Shown here: positions 21,901-32,680 of the stretch, one piece after another
How the letters are laid out: each line of letters begins with the position of its first letter
How positions within the stretch are numbered: the stretch's first letter is position 1
Source: Hypholoma sublateritium FD-334 SS-4
Lineage: Eukaryota > Basidiomycota > Agaricomycetes > Agaricales > Strophariaceae
Assembly: GCA_000827495.1 (NCBI GenBank)
Contig: KN817555.1
Location: forward strand, 75,928 to 139,927
Reading direction: 5' to 3'
DNA length: 64,000 bases
Notes under the pieces: model-generated
What the model was told of the DNA's origin: nothing
What the model saw: the letters and a program-made list of their open reading frames with translations, nothing else
The model's database searches: none
Program-made: the position numbers and the translations under genes

Positions 21901-23045
21901 AGATAGCCTTGACCGTCGACCATGTACGAAATCATCATGACCTGGTCGATGGCCTGGTCGGGAAACTTGAGTGGCGCCTTTGTCGTCTCGATATCGTATG
22001 CCATGACTACCGGATCGGCACGCTTCACGCGCTCCGTAAGAAGGCTAAAAGATGGCTGGCCCTCCGTGAAAGTGACCGCGTACCAGAGCCCCACACGCAT
22101 GTCGTTGTCGATCGCGACGCGTAGATAGTATGGGACGTCGTACTCGCGCACGTCGATGATGCACTCCCGTGGATCCTGGTCGCGCGTCGTCGCCGGCTTT
22201 CCGGCGCGGCTTCCTCCCCCGAATGCATCTTCGTCATCTTCGAACTGAATGTCCATGCTCGCGTCGGTCGTGGCGCGGATGACCTCTGCGTATGCGTCGA
22301 CGGCGTCACGTTTGGCGCTGTTGGCGAGAGCGAGCGGGACGATGTCGCGTCGCACGGTCAGTAGGTCGGACACGTTGCGGAAGCAGAGCTGAAGGTAGAG
22401 GCGGCGATGTCCCATGAGATGGTTGGGCAACTTGAGATCCTCTTTCTTCTCTCGTGCAATGCGACAGATGATGCCTTCGTATTTCTTGTTCAACCATTCT
22501 TCAATCATGGTTTCTGTACCCGCCTGTCGATATAATATGGCATCTACAAAGAAAGGGCAACTTGATGCAACGTACCTTGCAAGCAATATAGAAATAGGGC
22601 TCATATTGAAAGGTGCATTTAAACATGTCTCCGTCATCCTGGATAAAGTAAAAATCGACTGCAGCTTTCCCTGAGGGCCAATCCGGATCTTTCAGGAGTG
22701 TCTGGAGCGCGTTCAGTAAGCCAGTCGGCACAAGGCGAAGACACTCACGGGGTGCATGTTGACTAGCCAGCCCTCCATGTTTCCACCCTGGTCCAGCCTC
22801 GCGAATCCTAGTTTCTCGTCGATATCGTCGGCAACCTTGACTTTCTCGAAGCGCTCAGCCAACTGCGTGCCATCGTCTTCACGCACGGGGGCGGGGTCAC
22901 CAGGCTTCCCACCGCCGCCGCCACGTCCTCTGCCGCGTCCGCCCCGCCATGAGCTGCTACCGCCGCGAAACCCGCCACGAAAGTTGCCACGCCCTCCTCG
23001 CCCGCGTCCTGAGGTGAGCCCAAATGTGGTTTGGCCTCTCGCCAT
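15957..23045 (-). CDS. POL2: DNA polymerase epsilon catalytic subunit
   Basis: Leading-strand replicative polymerase, nuclear. Eight exons (23045-22749, 22701-22576, 22523-21481, 21428-21248, 21201-21016, 20968-18491, 18441-16045, 15989-15957) sum to 2,246 aa. Visible motifs: Exo I D-I-E-T-T; the Cys cluster C-A-V-C with a further C after the palm start; motif [11 protein letters not shown]; motif B N-S-F-Y-G-Y; motif C L-D-T-D-G-I-W; the inactive second polymerase half; and two C-terminal zinc modules (C-K-S-C...C / C-M-A-C and C-S-K-C...C-T-C). The N-terminal 45 residues are an RGG/Gly-Arg-rich tail. The last exon encodes only ten residues ([10 protein letters not shown]), reached by a GTACGT...TTAAC...TTAG intron; unspliced, the frame would end at 16012. 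Confidence 0.94.
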
Positions 23046-24380
23046 GCTGAGGCTGTGAATTGTGGAAGGCCAAGATGGTTGCAAGAATGGTTGATAACTT
23101 TGAAAGTAAGTGATTTCGACGCTTTACAGGTTTGTCACGCGACGCGTCTAGTCACAGAGATCACAGGAGCTTGTGACACACGCTCGTTAGATGACATTCA
23201 AACTTGATTCCAACAACATTCAAAGTCAAAAGTTGGTCGGAAGTTTGGTCAAAAGCAATTTAAAAGTCAATAAGAAAATGATATTACAAGATCAAACGGA
23301 ATAAATTTGTGAAAGGTAAACGCGAATTTTTTTTGATTGTTATATAACGAGTTAGGATTGAGTTAAGACAAAGTTAAGACTGAGTTAGATCATATAGTAT
23401 GCGTATTACTGGCATTGCTATGGAATAACTATGGAATCTGGATTTTCTACAGCCAACCGTACGCGATTTCAAGTTCGCGTTGTACTACTTTGTGGGTGCT
23501 AAAGAATTCAAAATATCCGCAGCCTGGTGCAGGGAAACCGAAACTAGGTTCTGTAACCTTCTGAAGTTCCTTGATACTTTTCCACTCTATTCGATATCGT
23601 ACATATACTTACAAGGAAAGATGCGAACGGCAGAGCTAAATAACACCGAAAGTGCAAGGTGAAAGAATTTGGAAAGAATGACACCGTTGCCAAAATATCG
23701 CCGGCGTAATTATCTGGTTGGTAGGGTATTTGGCCTTCATATATGTATCATATAATTATGTCGTCAGCCCACATACTCAGCCGAGGCGATACAGAGATTG
23801 TCAAGTACTTATGCATATGTATGTACTCGTTGATTTATTTTTTGAAAGGACTGGGAGGCATGGGAGCTTGCGGAGGCCCTCCAAAGGCCGCTTTCGGACA
23901 TTGCCGGACACATAGTATTAGGAGTACGCTATTTATGTAGATCTTGTTCAGCCCCCACGACATGCGTAAATTTACTTCAATTCGGTGCTTTGTTTCGCCG
24001 GTGTCATCTAGATGATTTGTGGGAGCTGATTAGCGCTCCTCAGTTGGCACGAGTTCCCATTTTCTATTCAGCTGACGAGATGTGCTATGTAGGGCTCAGG
24101 GTTGACAGCAGGAATGTGCATAGTGCTCAGCTGTGCCGAGCCGTTTCAGGATTTCTAATACGGACGCCTGCAAATGCCGTCAACCTCTCCCAGTGTTAAA
24201 AACATGCAACGCACACCCTTCGTCTTTCCCTCTCACCTTTCGCTCCCACAGGTGAGATCGTCGGATAAACTGTTGGCAAGTTTAAAACCGTTTACATCCT
24301 CGGTCAGTCGTCATATCCTCGCCGAATCCTTGTGAATTAAGTTCACATTACCTCTTACTCTCAGCCTGGCCAACGAAAGA
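23046..24380. other. Intergenic, divergent promoters, no gene seen
   Basis: About 1.3 kb lies between the polymerase epsilon start (-) and the next gene (+). It is mostly AT-rich, with AAGTTAAG/GAGTTAG-type short repeats near 23350-23390. Open frames of about 60-69 residues are present but none has features of a gene. Confidence 0.5.
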
Positions 24381-25916
24381 ATGTCGCCACCACCTGTCAT
24401 CTCCCCTCCCTTCGCTAAAGATGCATTCACATTGGATGTATCGGGCATTGCAGGTTTCTTCGGCGGCGAGGAGGCGTTCGCAGCAATGCTCAGTGTCCAC
24501 CTCATCCCCGCACGCCGCTGGATGGGTTGGTACAACTCCCCCGGCAGCTACTTCGTCGCCAAAAAATACGGTACGCTGCCCAACTCCACCTTTTGGGATG
24601 GCCTCTTCCCCGGTCCGGCAATAGAGCCTACCAAGTTACTCGAACTCGACTCGGGCATCGGCTTGCGCTACACAGGCGTGTACTCCGGCACGCAGCTCTA
24701 TTCAACGGGGCACCTATCCTACCTGCTCTCGTCATACTGCAAAACGCATCGCCCGTCCCCTGCTCCATACCCCATCGCCGGCAGGGATGATCCTCCTCCA
24801 GACACCAAGTCCACCGCGACATCCCACATGGAAATCACCCTTCCCAAGCAGGACAAACCCCCGCAGCGAAATATCACCATCACCATCGCGCGCTTCCCCA
24901 AATTGGAGGAATGGCCTGATTACCCCGCCATCCCCAGCAGCAACTTTGCGAATTTCACCGCGCCTGCTTTCGTCTTCATCTTGCTCACCATTCTCTTCTC
25001 ACTTGCGGGCGCCGTGCTGTGCGGTCTCTACGGTGACTGGTACTCCTTCTCTATGATAATCTTTGGCGTCGTCGCAAACGGTATCACCTGCACCGTACTC
25101 GGCGCCGGTGTCCTAACGCTCGAGATGCGCCCGCCGTCCCCGAAGTCCCCGCCAGGCGACGGGATCCTCTTCGACTCCGAAAATATCATCCTCCTCCAAG
25201 GCGAAGAGCGCGTCATCTCCGGCCTCCTCCACTCGCGGATGACCTTACGCTACGCGGACGACCCGCGTTTCCTCAAGATCGGCTTCTGCTCGATCCTCCT
25301 CCTCGCGCAGTTCCTTGCACAGCTCTTCCTCGTCCCGCAAGGCAAGCTTGTCGGGCAGATCCTCTTCCTCTCGACGCTCGCGCTCTCCTGGATCTGCAAC
25401 GGCTACCTCGCATCATTCGACTCCGAGGAGCTCCAGCGCGACCTACTCTTCAAGCTCCTCCGCGGGCCTGAACTGTACAAGTTCCCCGTTACTCGTTGGT
25501 CGACGGCCGTCGCGTTTGCCGTGCTCTACCATGCGCCGCGCGGTGCGCGCGGCATCCTCGACGAGCTTATGCCAAATAATACGCCTGCATGGGCGCTCTG
25601 GAAAGACTGCCTCTGCGCGTCGGTCGAGCATAAATGCTCGCCGAGTGCCATGATCAACGGCCCGGACACGTGGGTCGGCGGGCTGCTGCATGGCAACACG
25701 GCGGCGGCGGCGACAGCTGCTCCCCTGCAGGCCGCGTTCCACGCGCTCCCGCCAGGTGAGCAGGGCTTCATCAAGGATTTCCTCAGCCAGGCGGACGATG
25801 TGTTCGACAGTGTCGCCAGGGTTAATGACACTAAATTCTGCCACGCAGAATATGATGAGAAACCAGTGAAGAGCGCGGGGTACCGGAAGCAGTCAGTTAC
25901 AGCTACCAGTGCCTAA
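24381..25916 (+). CDS. Multipass membrane protein, unknown function
   Basis: Intronless, 511 aa. The N-terminal part (1-195) is soluble, beginning M-S-P-P-P-V-I-S. Hydrophobic segments are seen at about 197-220 (F-V-F-I-L-L-T-I-L-F), 226-250, 305-325 (S-I-L-L-L-A-Q-F-L-A-Q) and 330-348. A cytosolic-type C-terminal region of about 150 residues follows, with D-T-W-V-G-G-L-L-H-G. I do not recognise a domain. The composition and plan match lineage-restricted agaricomycete membrane proteins. Intact frame, high GC third positions and a clear leader support it as real. Convergent with ASE1. Confidence 0.8.
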   Translation: MSPPPVISPPFAKDAFTLDVSGIAGFFGGEEAFAAMLSVHLIPARRWMGWYNSPGSYFVAKKYGTLPNSTFWDGLFPGPAIEPTKLLELDSGIGLRYTGVYSGTQLYSTGHLSYLLSSYCKTHRPSPAPYPIAGRDDPPPDTKSTATSHMEITLPKQDKPPQRNITITIARFPKLEEWPDYPAIPSSNFANFTAPAFVFILLTILFSLAGAVLCGLYGDWYSFSMIIFGVVANGITCTVLGAGVLTLEMRPPSPKSPPGDGILFDSENIILLQGEERVISGLLHSRMTLRYADDPRFLKIGFCSILLLAQFLAQLFLVPQGKLVGQILFLSTLALSWICNGYLASFDSEELQRDLLFKLLRGPELYKFPVTRWSTAVAFAVLYHAPRGARGILDELMPNNTPAWALWKDCLCASVEHKCSPSAMINGPDTWVGGLLHGNTAAAATAAPLQAAFHALPPGEQGFIKDFLSQADDVFDSVARVNDTKFCHAEYDEKPVKSAGYRKQSVTATSA

Positions 25917-26345
25917 GGACGTTCGATAATTACACAACATATCTCATGATCCTTCATCTACTAATTACCAAATATACTTGTTTTAATCTATATACTGAAA
26001 CTGTTTTATACTTGTAAGCTATGGTAGGTGAGCATTTGAGCTTGATATCAAAGGGGATATCAAGGGGGTGTCACCCATGGCCTTGGCCTTGCTGTATCAA
26101 AGGTTATGAAAGAGAAGTCAACGTTCTTTTTCTGAAACTAGAGTCCTATTCAGAGAGACGAATGCATACTGGGCATTAATATTGCCTTATAATTTCCTGT
26201 CAAAACACATTACATACAGGTACATATATCAATTCGTAGCTAAAGAATAGAAGGCAAACAGAGCACAAAACGAAAAGACATTGGCTACTACAAACCTGAA
26301 CGGAAAATAAGGCCAAGAATAAAGGATCTCACAACACCGTGAGCA
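25917..26345. other. Convergent 3' interval, no gene
   Basis: AT-rich 3' flanks of the membrane-protein gene (+) and ASE1 (-). It contains a short near-repeat, GATATCAAAGGGGATATCAAGG (about 26043-26064). Nothing else is recognised. Confidence 0.5.
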
Positions 26346-28908
26346 TTAATACTCCTCCTCCTCCTTGAGTGTGAATCCCGCTTCCCACCGCTTCGCATGA
26401 ACGGCCCGCGTATGCGCCGCGCCCGCGCCGACGACATGCCCAGGTTCCAGCGCATCCATGCTCGGACGCGGCTTGAAGCTCTCCCTCTTCGCGCGCGTAG
26501 CCTTCCCCACAGCCGCCGCCGTGCCCCCGCTCGCCGCGCGGTACCCCGTCGACGCACTCCGTCCGTACGAGTTCCCGCCATGCACCCCAGCGACCCCAGC
26601 ACCATACACCACGCTCCCCGGGATGCGCCCATGCCCCAGCGCATGGTATTGTGTCCCGGGCTTCGGGAGAACCATAGCTAGCGCCGCGGCGCGCGGCACC
26701 GACGCGCTCTTGCTCGGGATCTTCGTCGGCGACCCCGAGCGCGCTGTCCCCCCACCACCTGAATTCATCCCGCGATGCGCGCCCAGCGGCGCGCGGCCGC
26801 CGGTGTACGCAGGCGTCGTGCCGAGCGAGCCCCCGTTCTCGCCGACGCGCTGGCGCTTGCTCGGTACGCTGCTGCTGCCCGTGCCCATGGAGGAGCTGGA
26901 GCGCACTGCGGGGGTGACGACGCCCGTGCGCGCGCCCGGGACGTAGCCACCATGCCCTGTTGGGGTCGTCGCCCGCGCAGGGACAGACCCGGCCCTACCC
27001 GTTGGTCGACGGCGGTTCTCCTTCTCTTGGTCTGCCGCATCGAGGGCGTCGCTGAGGAGATCCAGGAAGCGCGTGCCATGTACGAGGAATGGCCGCCCTG
27101 CATCTTCTTCCCATGCTGGTATAGATACTGATAGATCTTGTTCAAGCTAAGAGAACCAAGCACGTCAGTAAGTAGGTGAAGAGTTGGAAACAAAGTGGGC
27201 GTACGCGAGGCTTCTCCTTGGAGACCCGCTTCCGCATCTTTTCTTCGCGTAAAAGACGCCCAGGATCGCGTGGGCCGCGGCCAGTGAGTCGCGACTGATC
27301 AGCTGCTGATGCTGCAAGTTCCTTCTCCTCGTTGCAGATGTCGAAGTATTTCTTGATGGCCGCCAGTAAGGGCGCTTTGACTCGTCTTTCGTCCTTGAGC
27401 CGTCTGACCTCTTCTTCATGTATAGTGAGTAGCTCTTCTGTAAATTCATCTAGACGGAAGCAAGATATAAGTTGTGGAATGGTATTATCTGTACCACACT
27501 GATGGCGTACCGTCTGCAAAAGGCGGGAAATCTGCACGCTCTTCGTCGCCTACCATAAGATCATCCCAAAGTTTGACAATTTCCTCCCTTGCACTCTCCA
27601 CAAAGGTGCCCATCCTCTCCCGCTTGAGCTCAAGCATACGCTCAAGCTCCTCTTCGTATTGCTGGACCGTGTCCTGCGTACTTCCTCGATGTGCCTCAAC
27701 GAACAAATCCATGTCTGCGTCTGCAACACCGAGTCTCCGCCACAGGCCTTCAAGTTGATCATACATAGCTTGGATATGTGCCTCTCGCCGCCGCTTCGTC
27801 TCCTCTAGTGCTGAATGTAAATTTGCAGCCCATGTTAGGAGCGATTGAGTGGGTTCAACGCCATTCAGCCCTACGGGAGTGCCCTGGGTTGCGGTCGCTG
27901 TCGCGGAAGATTCCAGTTCTTCAACATGCACGACGTATCGGGCAAAGATTTGGTGATATTCGAATTCCGGAGACACAGCCACGTCTTCGTTAAATAGCAG
28001 TGTTGAAGTGCTGGATCGGCCTGCCGGAGTAGGTGTTGAGACGAGGAAAGGGTCGGTATTGCTTGAAGATGATGCTACTGATTGAGCGAGGGAACTTGAT
28101 ACACCAAATGCTGGTGATGATGGAGAGTCATCCAGGGCAGGCGGTGAAATACCCAGTTCTGTATAGAGCCAATCGATTTGTACAAATATACCCGAAAGTT
28201 GGTTTAGTCGTTTGTGCTAGAGGTCAATGAGTCAAAACGATACTTGAATATTCAGCCAGAAAATTGCTCACCACTTCGGCCTTGCCGCGCACAAGCTCCT
28301 TCTCAAGCCTCATGAATCTTTCCGGGGTGACATCTTGATTTGGTCCACCGGCTGCATCTCCAGGTGCTGGTATAGGATCGGCAACATCCTGTGGGAAGTA
28401 GTCGGAGCCTAGCGTCCGTGCGAGGACCTGTATGCGATTTGACAGCGTGTGCAGTTGTTCAAGTTTCGTGTGGTATAGCTGACGTCCAGACCGTGCTAAG
28501 TAACAGACTGACGAGGAGCTCGGTGGCACGCACCTGTCTGAGTTTCTCCTGATAATCGGAGATCATTTCAAACCGTCTTGGAAGAGCATTCTCTTTCCTA
28601 AGCTCTCCCAAACTGCTGCCTGTTGCCTTCACATTGCCGCCTAATGACTTGGTATATTGCATACACTCGTTCTCGACGCGCTCGCATTTGGTCATCCATT
28701 CTGCCACTTCCTGGCGGCGTTTATTTACTTGAAGCTCAACACCTTGAACAAGCTGTTGTTGTAAATCCTTTAGCTCGTCTTCAAGAGCCGATGCCGGTAG
28801 TCCGAGCTGCGTGTGTAGGGTTGGGAGAAATTGTGTTTGAGATTGGAGGTGAGAGTGCAGCGAGTTGAGCAAAGTGGTCAATGTCGTAGCCGGCGTCGGC
28901 AGATCCAT
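26346..28908 (-). CDS. ASE1: Microtubule-bundling protein Ase1/PRC1/MAP65
   Basis: Antiparallel microtubule crosslinker of the spindle midzone. The start M-D-L-P-T-P-A-T-T-L leads into coiled-coil segments (S-H-L-Q-S-Q-T-Q-F-L-P-T-L-H, then L-E-D-E-L-K-D-L-Q-Q-Q-L). The central spectrin-like, microtubule-binding region includes W-R-R-L-G-V, F-V-E-A-H-R-G-S, L-K-R-E-R-M-G-T-F-V and I-V-K-L-W-D-D-L. A basic disordered tail ends W-E-A-G-F-T-L-K-E-E-E-E-Y. Introns follow residues L-R-Q, K-A-E-V, F-A-D and K-E-K-P-R with normal signals. A KEN motif (Q-E-K-E-N-R-R) in the tail fits APC/C-controlled turnover. An upstream in-frame frame (29213-28965) could extend the N terminus through a 5' intron; the shorter start better matches the family. 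Confidence 0.87.
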
Positions 28909-28964
28909 TTCTGGGCGTAAGTTGGATATCGCTGAGGAAAAAGAGAAGAGAAAACAACAAAGAT

Positions 28965-29213
28965 TCAAAGTAAAGCACCCAGCAGTCCCGAATCAGAATT
29001 GACAAATGGTTCAACATTCTCGTCGCGCGTGCCACGTGATCGCTCCAAAGCCGTCACCCTCATGTGATCCAATGAGCCAGCATATGTTACTAAGCTTGTA
29101 GTGAGTATTGAATCAACCATTTCGTCGACAGCGACGAAGGCTTTCTCTGGGACGGTTTCATACCCTTCCTCCTGCTCGCCATCTCGCTGGCTAGTGCTCA
29201 TAACTTTGAACAT
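28965..29213 (-). CDS. Small hypothetical ORF, or 5' exon of ASE1
   Basis: 82-codon frame beginning M-F-K-V-M-S-T-S-Q-R-D and ending before a GTGCTT...CCTCAG intron-like segment. If that segment (about 48 nt) is spliced, the frame runs in phase into the ASE1 start (L-L-A-I-S-N-L-R-P-E-M-D-L). It is acidic with no recognised domain. It may be a 5' extension of ASE1, a separate small gene or chance. Confidence 0.25.
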   Translation of the reverse strand: MFKVMSTSQRDGEQEEGYETVPEKAFVAVDEMVDSILTTSLVTYAGSLDHMRVTALERSRGTRDENVEPFVNSDSGLLGALL

Positions 29214-29366
29214 GATTCATATTCAACGCTGCCCTGGCCACATGCCGAGACATGGCCCGATCGTATAACTAGACGTGTCTTGCTTACTTTGGCGTCATCT
29301 ACCCCTCAGAATCAGAACGGTATAAAAGAGAGAAGGGCTTTGATTCACGATGTTATCCATCGAACA

Positions 29367-29923
29367 ATGTCTTCTGGACCAACACCATCCGCACCTGCTA
29401 GCGAAGTTCCTGGCGAAGCTCTCGCGGGCTATCCAACACAACGACATGCCGGGAAGGTTGGCTACGGACCGAATTACAACACAAGCGCAGTGAGTAATTG
29501 ATAGGTCAGACAGGGCTATTTGTTTTAACCTTCCCTATAGAGTGTCTTTGACAAGGTAGAAGGACTGGCGGAAGAGGTGGCGGGCAAAGTTACCCGCAAC
29601 CCCAAACTTGTCAGCGAAGGCCACGAGAAACACACCGGAGAATCAAAGAAGAAAAAGCTTCTCGTACGACAAAATGCTTCGTTCATCAATGCTAGTTCTC
29701 ATTTGCGTTTCAGGGTGAAGAGGAAGACGACTCGCCGTTTGAATCTAAGAGCAAGATTCCTGCAAAGGATACCAACCTCAAGAGCATGCCTGGGCAACAT
29801 CCTGAAACAAAGGCATCTGGGATCGGTATTCATGTCCAACCTCCTGCCGCAGCTGCATCTCATGGACTCAAGGAATCCGGTCCGGCTCTGCCTCCCAGCT
29901 ATGGTGCTTCCAGAGAGATCTGA
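29367..29923 (+). CDS. Small hydrophilic CsbD-like protein
   Basis: Three in-phase exons (29367-29489, 29541-29663, 29714-29923) give 151 aa. The middle exon reads V-E-G-L-A-E-E-V-A-G-K-V-T-R-N-P-K-L-V followed by E-G-H-E-K-H-T-G-E. This resembles the CsbD-like stress-protein motif (x-G-x-x-x-E-x-x-G-K-x-T-x-N-x-x-L-x-x-E-G). The rest is polar, low-complexity and predicted disordered, ending Y-G-A-S-R-E-I. Donors GTGAGT and GTACGA, acceptors CTATAG and TTTCAG. A role in stress tolerance is suggested only by the motif. It shares a divergent promoter of about 150-450 bp with ASE1. Confidence 0.7.
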
Positions 29924-30762
29924 CGCGTTGGAGCATATCAAAAGTCAATCCCACTCATGTGCATACATACTGTCATCCTATGCGGTATACAGCGTTAAGT
30001 CAACGTTAAGTAATACACTTCACTTTTCGGCATTTCGCGATTCCAGTCCTTCCACAGTTCCTCACTGACAGCACGGATCCGATCTTTCCTCCATTTAAAT
30101 CTCCGGAGGCAAAATGTGATATTAACTCTCGTAATGAAGCAGTCGCGCATTAGCCGTCCACACGATCGTACAATCACCAAGTGCAAAACTAAGAATAGCG
30201 GAATAAATTAAATCACATGGCTACTGGTCGACACCACTGACTAGTGTATTCCCCTCTCCGCTTGCTTGCCTGCGGTGCAAGAATCTCGGATACACTAAAG
30301 CTCTTCTTTCTGGAGCCGTTTCTATGCATTATTCCAGCCGGGTTATAGCTCCAATATAGTCATCCGACCAACTCTAAATATTCCAATGACCAGAACACTT
30401 GCTTCAGCCGCTGTCTCTACAGCCGCGTGTATCACATCATCTGCTCTCCTCCTCATCGACCTTTCTGTATCCAATGGTACAAAATGGCGCATGACCACAT
30501 AAACCGATTACGGAGTTCGGCATAAATCCGTTCCCTGTACAAACGGGCCGTAATCGTGGACCATGTTTCATGAGCTGGTCTAAAGGAATGTGCGAATGCG
30601 CTGGGCTGGGCCGAGTCACTGGGAGTCTTCTCGTGCGGTTTTGCGGAAAATTATCTGAAGAAACGAGGTCTTTAGGGGCAACTTAAAAGCAGCCTCTGAC
30701 CCCAGCAACACCTGCACCAGTCGAATTCTACGCCAGTGGACTCACCGCAGTGCAGTCTCAAA
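29924..30762. other. Intergenic / GH12 promoter
   Basis: No gene is supported. An imperfect inverted repeat around GTTAAGTCAACGTTAAGT (about 29991-30009) is visible, and the last 300 bp form the upstream region of the endoglucanase gene. Confidence 0.45.
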
Positions 30763-31777
30763 ATGTTTTCTTCTACAAAATTGCTTGCATTCGTCGCCCT
30801 TGCGCCGTTTGCCTTTGCTGCTCCTGCGCTGCTCGAGCGGGCTACAATCGATACTTCCTCGCACTGTGGTAAGTACTGTACTTTCGTAAGTAAAAACTGC
30901 CGACATTTCTCATAGTTATTAGGACAATGGGACACTGTCACCGCCGGCTCGTATTCACTCCTTCTCGACCAGTGGGGCGCTTCCGGCGCGTCATCCGGGA
31001 CTGACTGCGCCCAGCTCACGACCTTGAGTGGGACAACTCTCGCCTGGAAGACCACCTGGAATTGGGTCGGCGGCACCGGCGTCAAGAGCTTCACGAACAT
31101 CCAACTAAATAGCGGCCTGAACAAGCAGCTATCTGCCATCAAGAGCATCCCCGTACGTTACTTCTTGTGTCCATATGCTCTACCAGCGTTGAGCTAACGA
31201 CACTCTTTATGGACTTGGATTCCGTAGGCCACTTGGACCTGGGCTCAGAGCTCTACTGGTATCGTTGTGGCCGACGTCGCTTATGACCTTTTCACGTCGA
31301 ACACCGCTGGTGGAAGCAATGTGAACGAGATCATGATCTGGCTCGCAAACTTCAACGCTGGGCCGATTTCAGCCACCTACAACTCGAACGGTACCCCCGC
31401 ACCCGTAGCAAGCAACATTGCTCTTGCTGGACATACATGGTGCGCGACATAATCCCATTTCCAGCTTGTTAATCTAACGTGCACCATTCATTAGGAACCT
31501 TTATTCGGGCTCAAATGGCGCGAATAATGTATTCTCTTTCCTCCCGACCAGCGGAACTATCACCAGTTTCAGCGGTGACATAAACACCTTCCTCCAGTAT
31601 CTCACAGCCCATGAAGGTGTCAGTACCTCTCAATTCCTTGTAACTGCTCAAGGAGGAACGGAGGCCACTTCGGGATCCGCCACGTTGACCACGTAAGCTC
31701 AGCTGCTATTTACAGAATAGCATCGTCTGACCTGTCTCGTTGTACTCAGCTCGGCATACAGCTTGGTGGTCAACTAA
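30763..31777 (+). CDS. Secreted GH12 endoglucanase / xyloglucanase
   Basis: Glycoside hydrolase family 12, cleaving beta-1,4-glucan or xyloglucan outside the cell. Five exons (30763-30868, 30923-31152, 31228-31439, 31495-31692, 31750-31777) give 257 aa. The N terminus is a signal peptide ([14 protein letters not shown]) with a likely propeptide ending near L-L-E-R. The nucleophile Glu is in N-E-I-M-I-W-L, and the acid/base Glu in [10 protein letters not shown] near the C terminus. W-T-W and N-W-V-G-G cleft segments are present. The mature length is normal for the family. No cellulose-binding module is attached. It is convergent with the glutathione transferase, with stop codons only about 76 bp apart. 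Confidence 0.92.
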
Positions 31778-31853
31778 TCAAGTTTGGCCGTATGCACACA
31801 GATATTGCGAAATTACGCCTGTATATACAATTGTGTTGTATCCAAGCTCTTAT

Positions 31854-32680
31854 TCACAAATTTCCCAAACCCCTATTTTGCTGAAACGTGTCAAAATATC
31901 GCTCCCATCGCCCTCCATCCCACGCGCAGATCCGCGCCCACGCATCGTGCGGGCTGAGGCACCTAATGAACATCATTGCCCCGCACAGCGCAAAATCCAT
32001 AAACCGTGGTCGCTCCCCCATAAAAAAATCCCCATTCCGATTCTGGTCTATCATATTGGCAAGGCGCCTGAACTGCTGCTCAAGATTGACCCAAAGCGCC
32101 TCACGCGCCGCGCCTGTCTTCTCGATCTGGTCAAAGGGCCTGCCGTACAGGCCCTCAAATTTTGTCCGGAGCATCCCCCTATCCGGTTCGAGCTTGGATG
32201 CCAGGTGCGCGGTCACTGCCACCTCAGGGACTATGCGCAAGATGCGCATGACGTCTACTTGGTTGAACTGTATCTGTACCTCACGCGTGCCCAGCGGGAA
32301 CAACGCGCTCTCCGGCGATGCGGGGGGATAAGTGCGCTCGAGGTACTCGACGATTGGCGTGGAGTCAGAAAGTGCGATATGGCGAGTGGGATCGGTGCGG
32401 TCGATGAGTGCAGGGAGCGTGTAGTGTGCGCTACCGTCCGGCTTCCTGCCGGTCGGCCCGATCCCGAGCGCCCTGCACGTCGCCTCGATCTGAGTCGTTA
32501 ATACCCATGTCTCCTTGAACGCGAGTTTTTTGTGATTGAGGATCATCCTAAGAGCATGAAAATTAGTACAGTAGAAGTTAGGCATTCTGAAATAACGTAC
32601 CTAACTTTCCAGGTATGGGGAGAAACAGGATACCGAAGAGTACTTGGGATGTCGAGGAGGATAATATCAGTGTGTGACAT
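31854..32680 (-). CDS. Glutathione S-transferase, etherase-like (GTE) type
   Basis: 257 aa from exons 32680-32601 and 32547-31854. The N-terminal thioredoxin-fold domain starts M-S-H-T-D-I-I-L-L-D-I-P and holds the S-P-H-T-W-K-V-R active-site region, where fungal etherase-like enzymes have a catalytic Ser in S-P-N-T-W-K. It continues K-P-D-G-S-A-H-Y-T-L-P and D-S-T-P-I-V-E-Y-L (the glutathione gamma-Glu site). An all-helical C-terminal domain follows. Such enzymes are expanded in wood-decay fungi and linked to detoxification of lignin-derived ethers; the substrate here is unknown. The intron is GTACGT to CTTAG. Confidence 0.88.
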
